From positions 1 through 64,000 of the forward strand of contig NZ_JACBYE010000005.1 of assembly GCF_013415325.1 (NCBI RefSeq): 64,000 nt of DNA. Direction: 5' to 3'. Below, in pieces: positions 27,912-37,121 of this stretch; within the stretch, counting starts at the first letter, position 1, and each line of letters starts with the position of its first letter. The notes under the pieces are model-generated. The model made no database searches. It was not told the DNA's origin and worked only from the letters and a program-made list of their open reading frames with translations. This DNA is from Sanguibacter inulinus. Lineage in GTDB: Bacteria > Actinomycetota > Actinomycetes > Actinomycetales > Cellulomonadaceae. The translations under genes and the position numbers were made by a program.

Positions 27912-29756
27912 GTGAGTGACGTCGACGTTCCGTTCCAGGAGGCTCCCCGTGCTGCAGGGTCCGAGGTTGCGCCGCTGAGGATGCGGACGGCGCCGCAGGA
28001 CGGAGCCGCACCGACGCGACGCTCGCTCTACGGCCACACCCCAGAGCAGGACGGCGGTGTCGCTCCTGTCGGTGCCCCGTCCGGCGGACAGCGGCCTGCT
28101 GCAGACATGCAGGGGTTCGGCTCTGCGGTGCCAGCGGTCACTGCTGAGGGCTTCGGCATCGCAGCTCCCGCTCCCACTGCAGCCCCGGCCTACCTGGCCC
28201 AGCCTCCTGCCGCTCCGGTGCGTGTGGTGTCCGGTGTGGCTCCCGGGGCCGGGACCGCCCCAGCTGGACATGTCCAGGCTGCCGCCCCACAAGCACAAGG
28301 ACTCGCCGCTCAGACGTCAGGCCCTCGGTGGGGTGGCCCCCGGAACGAGCCTGCTCCGGCACCGACGGTCCGGGTCCTCGACGTAGCCCCTGAGGAGACG
28401 AACCAGTGGGCCGCTCCGACGGGTCAGCCGCACTCGGCGCCGCTCTCACCGCCGGTCTCGGCGAGCCACGTCGGAGGCGGCTCCCCGACCGGATCGGCGC
28501 CGACCTCACAGCCGGTCCAGACTGCTGCAACCGCTCAGCGCCCTGCCGGGCCCCCAGCGCGGACTGCTCCTGCCGCACAGCCCGCCGCAGGCAGCGCCCG
28601 GATGGGGATGTCACGCCAGGCCGAGGCCGGTGACCTCGACCTCGACGGCCTGCTCCGGGCGATGGTCGAGGCGAACGCCTCGGACCTGCACCTCACGGTC
28701 GGCGCGCCTCCGGTGATCCGTCGCACGGGCTCGCTGGTCCCGCTCGAGGGAGAGGCCGAGATCGGTCAGGACAACCTGCAGCGCACGCTCTACAACATCC
28801 TCACCCAGCGCCAGCGTGAAGCCTTCGAGTCGAAGCTCGAGCTCGACTTCTCGTACTCGGTCCGCGGGCTGGCCCGGTTCCGCGTGAACTTCTACAAGCA
28901 GCGCGAGTCCGTCGGTGCGGCCTTCCGTGTCATCCCGTACGAGATCAAGCCGCTCGAAGAGCTCGGGGTCCCGGGGGTCGTCGCGAACTTCGCAGGCCTG
29001 CCCCGCGGGCTCGTCCTCGTCACAGGTCCCACAGGCTCGGGCAAGTCGACGACGCTCGCGTCGATCGTCGACCTCGCGAACCGGACCCGTGCCGACCACA
29101 TCATGACGGTCGAAGACCCGATCGAGTTCCTCCACCGTCACAAGAAGTCGATCGTCAACCAGCGCGAGGTCGGGACCGACACGCACAGCTTCGCGAGCGC
29201 GCTCAAGCACGTGCTGCGACAGGACCCCGACATCATTCTCGTCGGTGAGATGCGTGACCTCGAGACGATCTCGGTGGCCCTCACGGCGGCGGAGACGGGT
29301 CACCTCGTCTTCGCGACGCTCCACACGCAGGATGCCGCCCAGACGGTCGACCGCATCATCGACGTGTTCCCGCCCGAGCAGCAGCAGCAGGTGCGCACCC
29401 AGCTCGCCGGTGCCCTGCAGGGTGTCGTGTCCCAGACCCTCTGCAAGCGCACGGGACGGCCGGGCCGGATCGTCGCGACCGAGGTGATGATCGGCACGCC
29501 GGCGATCCGCAACCTCATCCGCGAGGGCAAGACCCACCAGATCTACTCGGCCATGCAGGCCGGCCAGCAGCTGGGCATGCACACGATGGACCAGCACCTT
29601 GCCGACCTCGTGCGGACCAACCAGATCACGTACGACACCGGCCTCGAGAAGTGCCACCACATGGAGGACTTCAACAAGCTCACCGGGCGCCAGGCCCGCA
29701 TGAACCAGGGTGGCGCTGCGCTCCAGCAGGCCGCCACGAACATCGGGGGCTTCTGA
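27912..29756 (+). CDS. pilT: Type IV pilus retraction ATPase PilT with long extension
   Basis: PilT disassembles the pilus and powers twitching. The catalytic part begins near residue 233 (LDLDGLLRAMVEANASDLHL). Walker A GPTGSGKSTT is near 373, Walker B VGEMRDLETISVALTAAETG follows, and the PilT-specific AIRNLIRE lies near 531. About 230 Pro/Ala/Gln/Gly-rich residues precede it, making 614 residues where PilT is usually 340-370. The extension looks disordered and is in the same frame with a good GTG and ribosome site (AGAGGTAG). Its role is unknown. The ATG of pilC follows one base after the stop. Confidence 0.95.
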   Translation: MSDVDVPFQEAPRAAGSEVAPLRMRTAPQDGAAPTRRSLYGHTPEQDGGVAPVGAPSGGQRPAADMQGFGSAVPAVTAEGFGIAAPAPTAAPAYLAQPPAAPVRVVSGVAPGAGTAPAGHVQAAAPQAQGLAAQTSGPRWGGPRNEPAPAPTVRVLDVAPEETNQWAAPTGQPHSAPLSPPVSASHVGGGSPTGSAPTSQPVQTAATAQRPAGPPARTAPAAQPAAGSARMGMSRQAEAGDLDLDGLLRAMVEANASDLHLTVGAPPVIRRTGSLVPLEGEAEIGQDNLQRTLYNILTQRQREAFESKLELDFSYSVRGLARFRVNFYKQRESVGAAFRVIPYEIKPLEELGVPGVVANFAGLPRGLVLVTGPTGSGKSTTLASIVDLANRTRADHIMTVEDPIEFLHRHKKSIVNQREVGTDTHSFASALKHVLRQDPDIILVGEMRDLETISVALTAAETGHLVFATLHTQDAAQTVDRIIDVFPPEQQQQVRTQLAGALQGVVSQTLCKRTGRPGRIVATEVMIGTPAIRNLIREGKTHQIYSAMQAGQQLGMHTMDQHLADLVRTNQITYDTGLEKCHHMEDFNKLTGRQARMNQGGAALQQAATNIGGF

Positions 29757-29757
29757 G

Positions 29758-30984
29758 ATGGCTGGCCAGCGCACCTACGAGTACACGCTGCGCGACCCCA
29801 AGGGGAAGCTCATCAAGGGGCGGATCGAGGCGAGCACCGAGATCGCCGTCGCGAACCGCCTCAAGACGATGGGCGTGGCCCCGCTGTCGATCTCCGAGGT
29901 CCAGAACACGGGTCTGCAGCGCGAGATCACCTTCGGCCGCAAGGGCGGCACCGTCAAGATGAAGGACCTCGCGATCATGGCGCGCCAGCTGGCGACCATG
30001 ATCAACTCGGGGCTCAGCCTGCTGCGTGCGCTCTCGATCCTCACCGAGCAGACCGAGAACCCGACCCTCAGCAAGGTGCTCGGTACGGTCCGCGGTGACA
30101 TCGAGGCCGGCTCGTCGCTGTCCGACGCCCTCGCACGCCACGTCGAGGTCTTCCCGCCGATCATGCTCAACATGATCCGCGCCGGAGAGGTCGGCGGGTT
30201 CTTGGACCAGGTGCTCGTCTCGGTCGCCGAGAACTTCGAGTCCGAGGTCAAGCTTCGCGCCAAGATCAAGTCTGCGATGACGTACCCGGTCGTCGTGCTC
30301 TGCATCGCGCTCCTCGCAGTGACCGGCATGCTGCTGTTCATCGTGCCCGTCTTCGAGAACATGTTCACCAACCTCGGCGGCGACCTCCCGGCGCCGACCA
30401 AGATCCTCGTCTTCCTCTCGAAGGTCTTGAAGATCGCCGCGATCCCGCTCGCGCTCTTGATCGTCGCGGGCTCGTTCTGGTGGAACAAGCACAAGAACGA
30501 CGACAAGGTGCGGTACGCGCTCGACCCGATCAAGCTGAAGATCCCGGTCTTCGGGGGGCTGTTCCGCAAGGTGGCCATCGCGCGCTTCACGCGCAACTTC
30601 GGCACCATGCTGCACGCAGGTGTCCCGATCCTCCAGGCGCTCGACATCGTCGGTGAGACGAGCGGCAACGTCGTCATCGCGGACGCGATCAAGGACGTCC
30701 AGCTCTCCGTCCGCAGCGGTAAGTCGCTCAGCGGACCGCTCGCGCAGCACGACGTGTTCCCCGCGATGGTCGTGCAGATGATGGCAGTCGGTGAAGACAC
30801 CGGCGCGCTCGACGAGATGCTCGAGAAGATCGCCGAGTTCTACGACCAGGAGGTCGAGTCGACAACCGAGCAGCTCACCAGCCTCATCGAGCCCATCATG
30901 ATCGTCTTCCTCGGAGCGATCGTCGGATCGATGATCATCGCGCTGTACATGCCGATCTTCAAGATCTTCGAGCTCGTCGGATGA
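29758..30984 (+). CDS. pilC: Type IV pilus inner-membrane platform protein PilC
   Basis: PilC is the membrane platform on which PilB and PilT act. The 408-residue product begins AGQRTYEYTLRDPKGKLIKG and has two copies of the T2SSF cytoplasmic domain. Examples are ARQLATMINSGLSLLRAL in the first and ARFTRNFGTMLHAGVPILQAL in the second. There are three membrane helices (about 180-200, 225-245, 380-400). It follows pilT after one base and overlaps the first pilin gene as ATGA. Confidence 0.95.
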   Translation: MAGQRTYEYTLRDPKGKLIKGRIEASTEIAVANRLKTMGVAPLSISEVQNTGLQREITFGRKGGTVKMKDLAIMARQLATMINSGLSLLRALSILTEQTENPTLSKVLGTVRGDIEAGSSLSDALARHVEVFPPIMLNMIRAGEVGGFLDQVLVSVAENFESEVKLRAKIKSAMTYPVVVLCIALLAVTGMLLFIVPVFENMFTNLGGDLPAPTKILVFLSKVLKIAAIPLALLIVAGSFWWNKHKNDDKVRYALDPIKLKIPVFGGLFRKVAIARFTRNFGTMLHAGVPILQALDIVGETSGNVVIADAIKDVQLSVRSGKSLSGPLAQHDVFPAMVVQMMAVGEDTGALDEMLEKIAEFYDQEVESTTEQLTSLIEPIMIVFLGAIVGSMIIALYMPIFKIFELVG

Positions 30985-31418
30985 AGGGTCTCCGCACCTC
31001 GCAGACGAGCCGTGCTCTGCGGGTGCGACCTGACAGTGGATTCACCCTCGTCGAGCTGCTCGTGGTGATCATCGTCCTCGGCCTGCTCGCGGCCATCGCG
31101 ATCCCGGTCTTCCTGTCGCAGCGGGAGAAGGCACAAGACGCCGCAGCGACTGCCGACGTCGCGCTGCTCGGCAAAGAGCTCGTCACCTGGTTCGTCGACC
31201 ACGAAGAAGCGCCCGCACTGACCCAGGACTCGTCGCGCGGATATCTGTTCGGGACGCAGAAGATCGCCGCAGGCTCGGAGCACGTCGTGCTGCATGCGAG
31301 CACGACCATCACCTCGCGCAACGACTGGTGCGTCGCTGTTGTCAACGATCTCGGGGGAGCCAGCGCCGACGGCCTGCGTTATTCCGCGGAAGAGGGCTTC
31401 TCCGAGGGGCTCTGCTGA
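30981..31418 (+). CDS. pilA: Type IV prepilin, copy 1
   Basis: This is a pilin precursor. A 20-residue leader ends in DSG before FTLVELLVVIIVLGLLAAIA, with the class-defining Glu5 of the mature protein. The 145-residue product is short and ends ...EGFSEGLC. The internal DWCVAVVN Cys and the terminal Cys probably form the disulphide. It is related to the next pilin (shared DWCVAV and YSAEEG/YSAAGG). It has no promoter of its own and is coupled to pilC, so it may be a minor or alternative pilin. Confidence 0.92.
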   Translation: MKGLRTSQTSRALRVRPDSGFTLVELLVVIIVLGLLAAIAIPVFLSQREKAQDAAATADVALLGKELVTWFVDHEEAPALTQDSSRGYLFGTQKIAAGSEHVVLHASTTITSRNDWCVAVVNDLGGASADGLRYSAEEGFSEGLC

Positions 31419-31467
31419 GCCTCCGCGCTGGTCAGCGGGTGAAGAATGGCGAAGACGCAGATTCTGT

Positions 31468-31497
31468 GCTCAAGGCGTAGAGCCCCGGTGCCGATAC
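31468..31497 (+). promoter_or_regulatory. Sigma-28-type promoter of the second pilin
   Basis: GCTCAAG at 31468-31474, 15 bases, then GCCGATAC at 31490-31497, the best match of the four. The start near 31504 gives a leader of about 68 bases. GGGTGAAGAATGG lies 31 bases upstream of the first box, and a near-identical element lies 30 bases upstream of the pilM promoter. Confidence 0.75.
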
Positions 31498-31571
31498 CAG
31501 CAGTGAACCCGGACGGGAACGATCGCGACCGGGACTTACCCCTTACCTCGTCACAGAAACCGGAGCGCATC

Positions 31572-31991
31572 ATGCTCGCTCGCATCAATGCGGCAAAGAA
31601 CAGCGACAAGGGCTTCACGCTCATCGAGCTGCTCGTCGTCATCATCATCATCGGCATCCTCTCCGCCGTCGCGATCCCCCTCTTCCTCAACCAGCAGAAG
31701 AAGGCCCAGGACGCTGCGGCCAAGGCTGACGTGTCGACGATCGGCAAGGAGGTCGCCACCTACTTCGTGGACAGTGCGACGGCCCCCACGATCAAGCAGA
31801 CGGCGGTCGGTGGCGAGTACCAGCTCAACGACGTGAAGATCGGCAACGCGAGCGCCAACGTGGTGCTGACGGGCTTGAAGGGCACGACATCCGAGGACTG
31901 GTGCGTCGCGGTCACCAACCCCAAGGGTGACAAGTCGAAGACCGGCTACAAGTACTCGGCTGCGGGTGGCCTGCAGGAAGGCGTCTGCTGA
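31572..31991 (+). CDS. pilA: Type IV prepilin, copy 2 (probable major pilin)
   Basis: The leader is 14 residues ending DKG, followed by FTLIELLVVIIIIGILSAVA with Glu5. The 139-residue product ends EGVC and has DWCVAVTN, so one disulphide is likely. Its own promoter, a GGAG ribosome site and a strong terminator just after it let this gene be transcribed far more than its neighbours. That is the usual setting of a major pilin. The frame extends upstream to 31446, but the prepilin leader fixes the start. Confidence 0.94.
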   Translation: MLARINAAKNSDKGFTLIELLVVIIIIGILSAVAIPLFLNQQKKAQDAAAKADVSTIGKEVATYFVDSATAPTIKQTAVGGEYQLNDVKIGNASANVVLTGLKGTTSEDWCVAVTNPKGDKSKTGYKYSAAGGLQEGVC

Positions 31992-32021
31992 TCTTCTCCC
32001 TGGAGACGATCGACGGTTGAC

Positions 32022-32058
32022 CGTGTGGGGCGTGGGCCGTGTGCCCCCGCCCCACACG
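32022..32058 (+). terminator. Terminator after the second pilin
   Basis: Bases 32022-32036 pair with 32044-32058 with a single mismatch, around a seven-base loop, 30 bases after the pilin stop. Partial read-through would supply the downstream minor-pilin genes, which have no promoter that I can see. Confidence 0.75.
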
Positions 32059-32101
32059 CGCTGAGAAGACTCGACGACATCGGCTGACGTGAGAGGCCCC
32101 C

Positions 32102-33676
32102 ATGAAGTTCCCCAGCTCGGACGTGCACGGTCCGCGCGACCGCGGCACCAGCCTCATCGAGGTCGTCGTGGCGGTCGTGCTCTTCGGCATCCTCACGTCC
32201 ACGGTCCTCGCGATCGTGCTGCAGACGCAGGCGTCGACGGTGAACAACCGCGCCCGCGTCGCTGCCTCGAACCTGGCGGCCCGCGAGGTCGACTACGTCC
32301 GCGAGCAGTTCATGAAGTCGGAGCAGGGTCCGCTGGACCTCATGACTGCGGGGACCGTGATCAACCCCCATTCTTTCGGTGCTGCTGGCTCAGCCCTCGT
32401 CGTCGACGGCAAGCCGTACACCGTGAAGCGCTCGGTCGCCTGGAACGTCACAGGTTCCGCGGCCTCGGCCTGCGAGGGCGGGTCCCTCGTGAAGTACCCC
32501 ACCATGAATGTTCGTGTCGAGGTCACGTGGCCGTCGATGGGGCAGACGAAGCCTGTCGTCAACACGACGAACCTGGCTCCGCCCAAGGGTGTCGGTCTGT
32601 CCACCACCACGTCGTATGTCGCCGTGAAGGTCACGAATGCTGCTGGCGGCCCGAACCCGGGTCGGACGGTCACCGTCTTCTCGACCGGGGAGTCCCGGTC
32701 GGGAACCACCGACGATGCCGGCTGCGCCGTCGTCGAGGTCCGCCCGAAGACCGGCGCTACGGGGACGTCGTACTCCGTCCGCCTGTCCGATCCCGGTCAT
32801 GTCGACATGGCCGGCAACGCCGCCCCGACCCGTCTCGTCGGCAACGTCACCCAGGGGCAGCTCAACTCCTCCATCGACATGGCCTACGACCGTGCCGCCT
32901 CGCTCCAGCTGACCGTGGTCGGCGGCGACGTGGTCGACGCGGACGTCGCCGGCAGCTCGCTCAGCGTCTACCAGTCTGTGTTCCAGGGGTCGAGCGGGCT
33001 CACCTCGCACGTCCTCTCCGGAGTCCGGACGACGATCGGCGGCCTCTGGCCCACGACGTACGGGGCGTTCTACGGGACGACTGCCCCGAGCTCTTACCCG
33101 TCGGTGGTCCTAACCCCGGGCGGGACCGGTCGTCTCGACGTCCCCATCATCCTCGCCCAGGGCTCGATCACGGGTGCTCCCGCCGGGACGACGATCCTCG
33201 CGATGCGGCCTGGCGTCACCGACTGCGCTGCACCTGGGGCCATCGCGGTCGACCCGGCTGGGTTCGAGCTCGTTCCTGGGTCGTGGAGCTTCGCGGCTCA
33301 GAGCGACCTCGTCGGCTGCTCTCCCGGACCGGCGGCCGTCAGTCTCAGTGCAGGTGGCGCGACCGAGGTCGTCTGGAAGCCGAGCACGCTGACGATCACC
33401 AAGGCACCGGCCGACCAGGGTCCCCTCTGGGCGGTCCCCGCTCACGCGGCCGACGACGCGTGCCTGCCAGCCGACCCGGAGGGTGCGGCAGTCATCATCG
33501 GTGCCGGCCCGACTGCGACCGTGACGTTGCCTGCGGGGGACTGGTACGTCTTCGCTGCACAGGACGCGGGTGGCAGACCCGCGACCGACCAGCCGTGCTC
33601 GAGCACAGGCCTCGTCGCCGTCCCGTACGGCGCCGACACGACCTTCACCTGGACCGGACCTGGAGCGCAGCCGTGA
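32102..33676 (+). CDS. pilV: PilV-type minor pilin with Ig-like domains
   Basis: A 15-residue leader ending RDRG precedes TSLIEVVVAVVLFGILTSTV, a prepilin helix with Glu5. The rest of the 524 residues is extracellular and far larger than a normal minor pilin. A segment near 165-250 (VAVKVTNAAGGPNPGRTVTV, then TTDDAGCAVVEVRP) resembles carboxypeptidase-regulatory or CnaB-like folds. A second beta-rich region runs from about 270 onwards, with several Cys that could form disulphides. It is probably a tip or adhesive subunit, by inference. GTGAGAGG lies about five bases before the ATG. Confidence 0.82.
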   Translation: MKFPSSDVHGPRDRGTSLIEVVVAVVLFGILTSTVLAIVLQTQASTVNNRARVAASNLAAREVDYVREQFMKSEQGPLDLMTAGTVINPHSFGAAGSALVVDGKPYTVKRSVAWNVTGSAASACEGGSLVKYPTMNVRVEVTWPSMGQTKPVVNTTNLAPPKGVGLSTTTSYVAVKVTNAAGGPNPGRTVTVFSTGESRSGTTDDAGCAVVEVRPKTGATGTSYSVRLSDPGHVDMAGNAAPTRLVGNVTQGQLNSSIDMAYDRAASLQLTVVGGDVVDADVAGSSLSVYQSVFQGSSGLTSHVLSGVRTTIGGLWPTTYGAFYGTTAPSSYPSVVLTPGGTGRLDVPIILAQGSITGAPAGTTILAMRPGVTDCAAPGAIAVDPAGFELVPGSWSFAAQSDLVGCSPGPAAVSLSAGGATEVVWKPSTLTITKAPADQGPLWAVPAHAADDACLPADPEGAAVIIGAGPTATVTLPAGDWYVFAAQDAGGRPATDQPCSSTGLVAVPYGADTTFTWTGPGAQP

Positions 33677-34464
33677 CCACAGATCTCGAGACCCGTCCTG
33701 CCGGGCGCGGTCTAGTGCAGGCGACGCGGCAGCCGACGCTGCTGGGGCGGGTCCGTTCACGTTCCGCCGACGACAGAGGGGTCACCCTCGTCGAGCTCAT
33801 GGTGACCATGATCGTCACCGCGCTGGTCGCCGCGATGACCGCAGCCCTGGTCATCGGTGTCCAGCGGACCAATCAGGAGAACATCTCCCGCCAGGACCAG
33901 GTGGACGCGGCCCGGGTGGCGGTCGCCAGCATGACCAAGACGCTGCGGGCCGCGGTGACACCGAGCCAGCTGGCGGCGACCTGTGCCGGCTGCACCAGCC
34001 CGGGGTTCGTCCAAGGGTCCACCGCGAAGGTGCAGTTCTACTCGAACCTCGACAACCCCAAGAACTCCGTCGGGCCGAGCCGGGTCACCTACGAGGTGAT
34101 GACAGGGGCTCGTGCGGGTGAGCTCGTCGAGACCGTCCAACGACCCAGCTCACCGAACCCCGGGGCCTCCGGGTACGCGTACTGCACGGGGGGAGCGGGA
34201 TGCGCAGCGACCATCAAGACCCGCGTCCTCGCTCGGGGGGTCCAGACCAGCAAGCCGGTCTTCACGTATTTCGACGCCGACGGGGCCAAGATGACGCTGC
34301 CCTCGAACGGCACCCTGGCTGCCGACCAGCTCGGCAAGGTGCTCTCCGTCGAGCTCACCGTGGCCGTCCAGGGCAAGGGCTCCTACAGGGCAGAGCCGAC
34401 CACCTACATCCAGCGGGTGCTGCTGCCGAACGCGCAGTCGCTCATCAAGACGGGAACTGAGTGA
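33673..34464 (+). CDS. pilW: PilW-type minor pilin
   Basis: The GTG overlaps the preceding stop (GTGA). The long 36-residue leader ends SADDRG before VTLVELMVTMIVTALVAAMT, with Glu5. The 263-residue product has a pilin stem and a beta-rich head with Cys pairs (CAGC, and YCTGGAGC). This is the general build of PilW/ComGF-like proteins with an N_methyl signal. Two overlapping junctions tie it to its neighbours. A longer in-frame reading begins upstream but is a shadow of pilV. Confidence 0.82.
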   Translation: MTTDLETRPAGRGLVQATRQPTLLGRVRSRSADDRGVTLVELMVTMIVTALVAAMTAALVIGVQRTNQENISRQDQVDAARVAVASMTKTLRAAVTPSQLAATCAGCTSPGFVQGSTAKVQFYSNLDNPKNSVGPSRVTYEVMTGARAGELVETVQRPSSPNPGASGYAYCTGGAGCAATIKTRVLARGVQTSKPVFTYFDADGAKMTLPSNGTLAADQLGKVLSVELTVAVQGKGSYRAEPTTYIQRVLLPNAQSLIKTGTE

Positions 34465-36308
34465 TGAAGAGGACACCCCGCGCCGCGGACGACTCCGGCA
34501 TGGCGATGGTCCTCGTCATGGGCTCCATGGTCACTCTCATGGTGCTCGTGCTCGCCGGGCTCGCGTACGTCATGCAGAGCGAGCGCTTCGCCCGCCACGA
34601 CCAGGACTACTCGAGCGCGATGTCGGCAGCCCAGGCTGGCATCGACGACTACATCAGCCAGCTCAACCGGAACGACTCGTACTACGCGCGGGTGGACTGC
34701 GCGAACGTCGCGTTGAAGGGTCCGATGACCACGGTGAACTCCTGCGGCTGGTCGGCCTCGACCCCGGCCGGGTGGCAGGCCGTCAGCCCAGGGACCCAGG
34801 CGGCGGACGCACCGCACTTCCACTACTCCGTCGATTCCTCCAAGGCCCTCACCGACGGGACCGTCATGGTCACCTCGACCGGCCGGTCGAAGGGCGTCTA
34901 CCGCACGATCGAGGCTGCTGTCGGCAAGGGAGGCTCGACGGACTTCGTGTACTACACGGACTTCGAGTCAGCCGACCCGGCCAACAAGATCAGCTACCCC
35001 AACGGGGCGCCGAACGACAGCTGCGGGAAGCGTGGCAACAGTCTGGCGAAGTACTTCTGGCAGACGCGGTCGGGGTGCTCCGAGATCACCTTCATCGCGA
35101 ACGACACGCTTGACGGACGTGTGTTCTCCAACGACGCGATCCTCTCGAGCAACGCGCAGTTCCAGATGGGCATCGAGTCGGCCAACTCGAGCTGCGTCAA
35201 CGTGACCGCGACGACCTCGACGTGGAACAGGTGCTTGCGCAGCGGATCGACGGGTCGTTTTGGTAAGCAGCCCGTGTACTCGAGCGCCCTCTACCTGCAG
35301 GACACGTCCGCAGAGTTTGCGACCTACCCTGGATGCCACTACTACGGTGCGACGAGGATCATCTTCAACGCTGGCGGGACCATGACGGTCTGGAGCAAGG
35401 ACTCGAACTTCTCCGGCGCCAAGATCGCGATCCCGACGCCCGACGGCAAGGTGCCGAGCTGCGGTACCGGTTCGGCTCTGGCTTCGGCGAACGGCGCGAC
35501 CGTACCGGTCCCGCACGAGCAGGTCGTCTACGTCGCATCCTCGCCGTCGGCTGACCGCCGCCAGCTCTACGGCGGTGAGATCGGCGGTCCTGCGGGCAGC
35601 AAGCTGCCGTTGGGCACCTATGCCCAGAACCTCACTCCGCGCAGCGGCGCGTCGTACACGTACGACCTCAACATGACCGACGCCACAAGGTTGAACGGCG
35701 AGGGGAACCTCTACGTCGAGGGCGTCCTCAAGGGCCGACTGACCGTCGCTGCGGAGCAGTCGGTCATCGCGACGGGCGACGTGGTGCTCGCCGGAGGCCG
35801 GTTCGGTGAAGACATGCTCGGCCTGGTCGCCACCAACTCCGTCGAGGTCATGCACCCGCGGATGGTGACGGTCAGCGCGACCGGCCGCAACAACTCGTGG
35901 AGCTGGGCAACCCCTGCCAACGAGGACGAGGCGGGGACCGGTAGCTACGTCAACGACGGGACCTGGCCGAAGCGCTACACCGACCCGACGACCAACCAGA
36001 TCGTCCCGACGAGCGGAATCCAGATCGCCGGTTCGATCCAGACGCTCCAGCACTCCTTCTTCGTCCAGAGGTACAACATCGGCCCCAAGAAGGGCACCTT
36101 GCAGGTCACCGGATCGATTGCGCAGCGTTGGCGAGGGGCTGTGGGGTCTGGGACCGGGCCGGGCATGACCGGCTACGAGAAGCTCTACACGTATGATCTG
36201 CGGCTCAAGTTCTCTGCGCCGCCGTACTTCCCGCACTGGGCCAACTCTGAGTGGTCGTCGCGGTACAGCGGAGAGCTGCAGACCGACGGGAGGCTGAAGA
36301 CAGGGTGA
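34464..36308 (+). CDS. pilX: PilX-type pilus protein, large
   Basis: A 12-residue leader ending DDSG precedes MAMVLVMGSMVTLMVLVLAG. This PilX-like helix lacks Glu5, as in PilX/GspK-type subunits. SAAQAGIDDYISQLN follows, a common element of PilX_N proteins. The 614-residue length is unusual. The extracellular part is rich in Ser, Thr, Gly and Asn and looks beta-structured. A GTG three bases earlier is also possible. The gene overlaps pilW and pilD. It probably belongs to a minor-pilin priming complex with the two preceding proteins. Confidence 0.8.
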   Translation: MKRTPRAADDSGMAMVLVMGSMVTLMVLVLAGLAYVMQSERFARHDQDYSSAMSAAQAGIDDYISQLNRNDSYYARVDCANVALKGPMTTVNSCGWSASTPAGWQAVSPGTQAADAPHFHYSVDSSKALTDGTVMVTSTGRSKGVYRTIEAAVGKGGSTDFVYYTDFESADPANKISYPNGAPNDSCGKRGNSLAKYFWQTRSGCSEITFIANDTLDGRVFSNDAILSSNAQFQMGIESANSSCVNVTATTSTWNRCLRSGSTGRFGKQPVYSSALYLQDTSAEFATYPGCHYYGATRIIFNAGGTMTVWSKDSNFSGAKIAIPTPDGKVPSCGTGSALASANGATVPVPHEQVVYVASSPSADRRQLYGGEIGGPAGSKLPLGTYAQNLTPRSGASYTYDLNMTDATRLNGEGNLYVEGVLKGRLTVAAEQSVIATGDVVLAGGRFGEDMLGLVATNSVEVMHPRMVTVSATGRNNSWSWATPANEDEAGTGSYVNDGTWPKRYTDPTTNQIVPTSGIQIAGSIQTLQHSFFVQRYNIGPKKGTLQVTGSIAQRWRGAVGSGTGPGMTGYEKLYTYDLRLKFSAPPYFPHWANSEWSSRYSGELQTDGRLKTG

Positions 36309-37090
36309 CCACGGACCTCTTCGTCGCGCTCCTCGCCGGCGTGCTCGGCCTTGCCGTGGGGTCATTCCTCAACGTGGTCGTCTGGCGCGTCCCGCGGGGC
36401 GAGTCTGTCGTCTCGCCGCCGAGCGCCTGCCCGGCCTGCAGCACGCAGATCCGCTCCCGGGACAACGTTCCCGTGCTCTCCTGGGTCCTGCTCGGACGGC
36501 GGTGCCGCGACTGCCGCGAGCCCATCTCGGCCCGGTACCCCCTCGTCGAGGCAGGGACTGCGGTGGCCTTCGCCGTCGTCGCCTTCACCGTCGGTCCTGC
36601 GTGGACCCTGCCTGCGTACCTCTACGGCGTCGCGATCGCGATCGCACTCACTCTCATCGACATCGAGACGCAGCGCCTGCCCAACGTGATCGTCGTCGGC
36701 TCGTACCCCGTGGTCGCAGTCCTGCTCGCGGTGGCCGCGTGGGGGAGCGGGGACTGGTCATCGCTGCTCCGGGCGGCTGTCGGAGCTGTCGTGCTCTTCG
36801 CCTTCTACCTGCTGCTGGTGATCGTCTACCCGCCCGGGATGGGCCTCGGGGACGTCAAGCTCGCGGCGATCCTCGGCGCCTATCTGGCGTCGGTTGGCTG
36901 GGGCACCCTGGTCGTCGGCGGGTTCGCGGGATTCTTGCTCGGCGGGGTGTTCTCGATCGCGCTGCTCGGTGCTCGGTCCGCGGGCCGCAAGACGGCGATC
37001 CCCTTCGGACCGTGGATGCTCTTGGGTGCCGTGGTCGGCATGGTCGTCGGTGAGCGGGTCTGGGACGCGTACCTCTCGACCTTCACCTGA
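36305..37090 (+). CDS. pilD: Prepilin peptidase/N-methyltransferase PilD
   Basis: PilD removes prepilin leaders and methylates the new amino terminus. The 261-residue membrane protein has the zinc motif of bifunctional enzymes (CPAC at 42-45, CRDC at 67-70). The two catalytic Asp residues are Asp119 in LIDIETQRLPN and Asp183 in GLGDVKL. The GTG overlaps the pilX stop. It should process all five prepilin-like proteins of this locus. Confidence 0.95.
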   Translation: MTTDLFVALLAGVLGLAVGSFLNVVVWRVPRGESVVSPPSACPACSTQIRSRDNVPVLSWVLLGRRCRDCREPISARYPLVEAGTAVAFAVVAFTVGPAWTLPAYLYGVAIAIALTLIDIETQRLPNVIVVGSYPVVAVLLAVAAWGSGDWSSLLRAAVGAVVLFAFYLLLVIVYPPGMGLGDVKLAAILGAYLASVGWGTLVVGGFAGFLLGGVFSIALLGARSAGRKTAIPFGPWMLLGAVVGMVVGERVWDAYLSTFT

Positions 37091-37121
37091 CGGGTGAAGA
37101 GTGGAGCGGGCCTCACACCCG

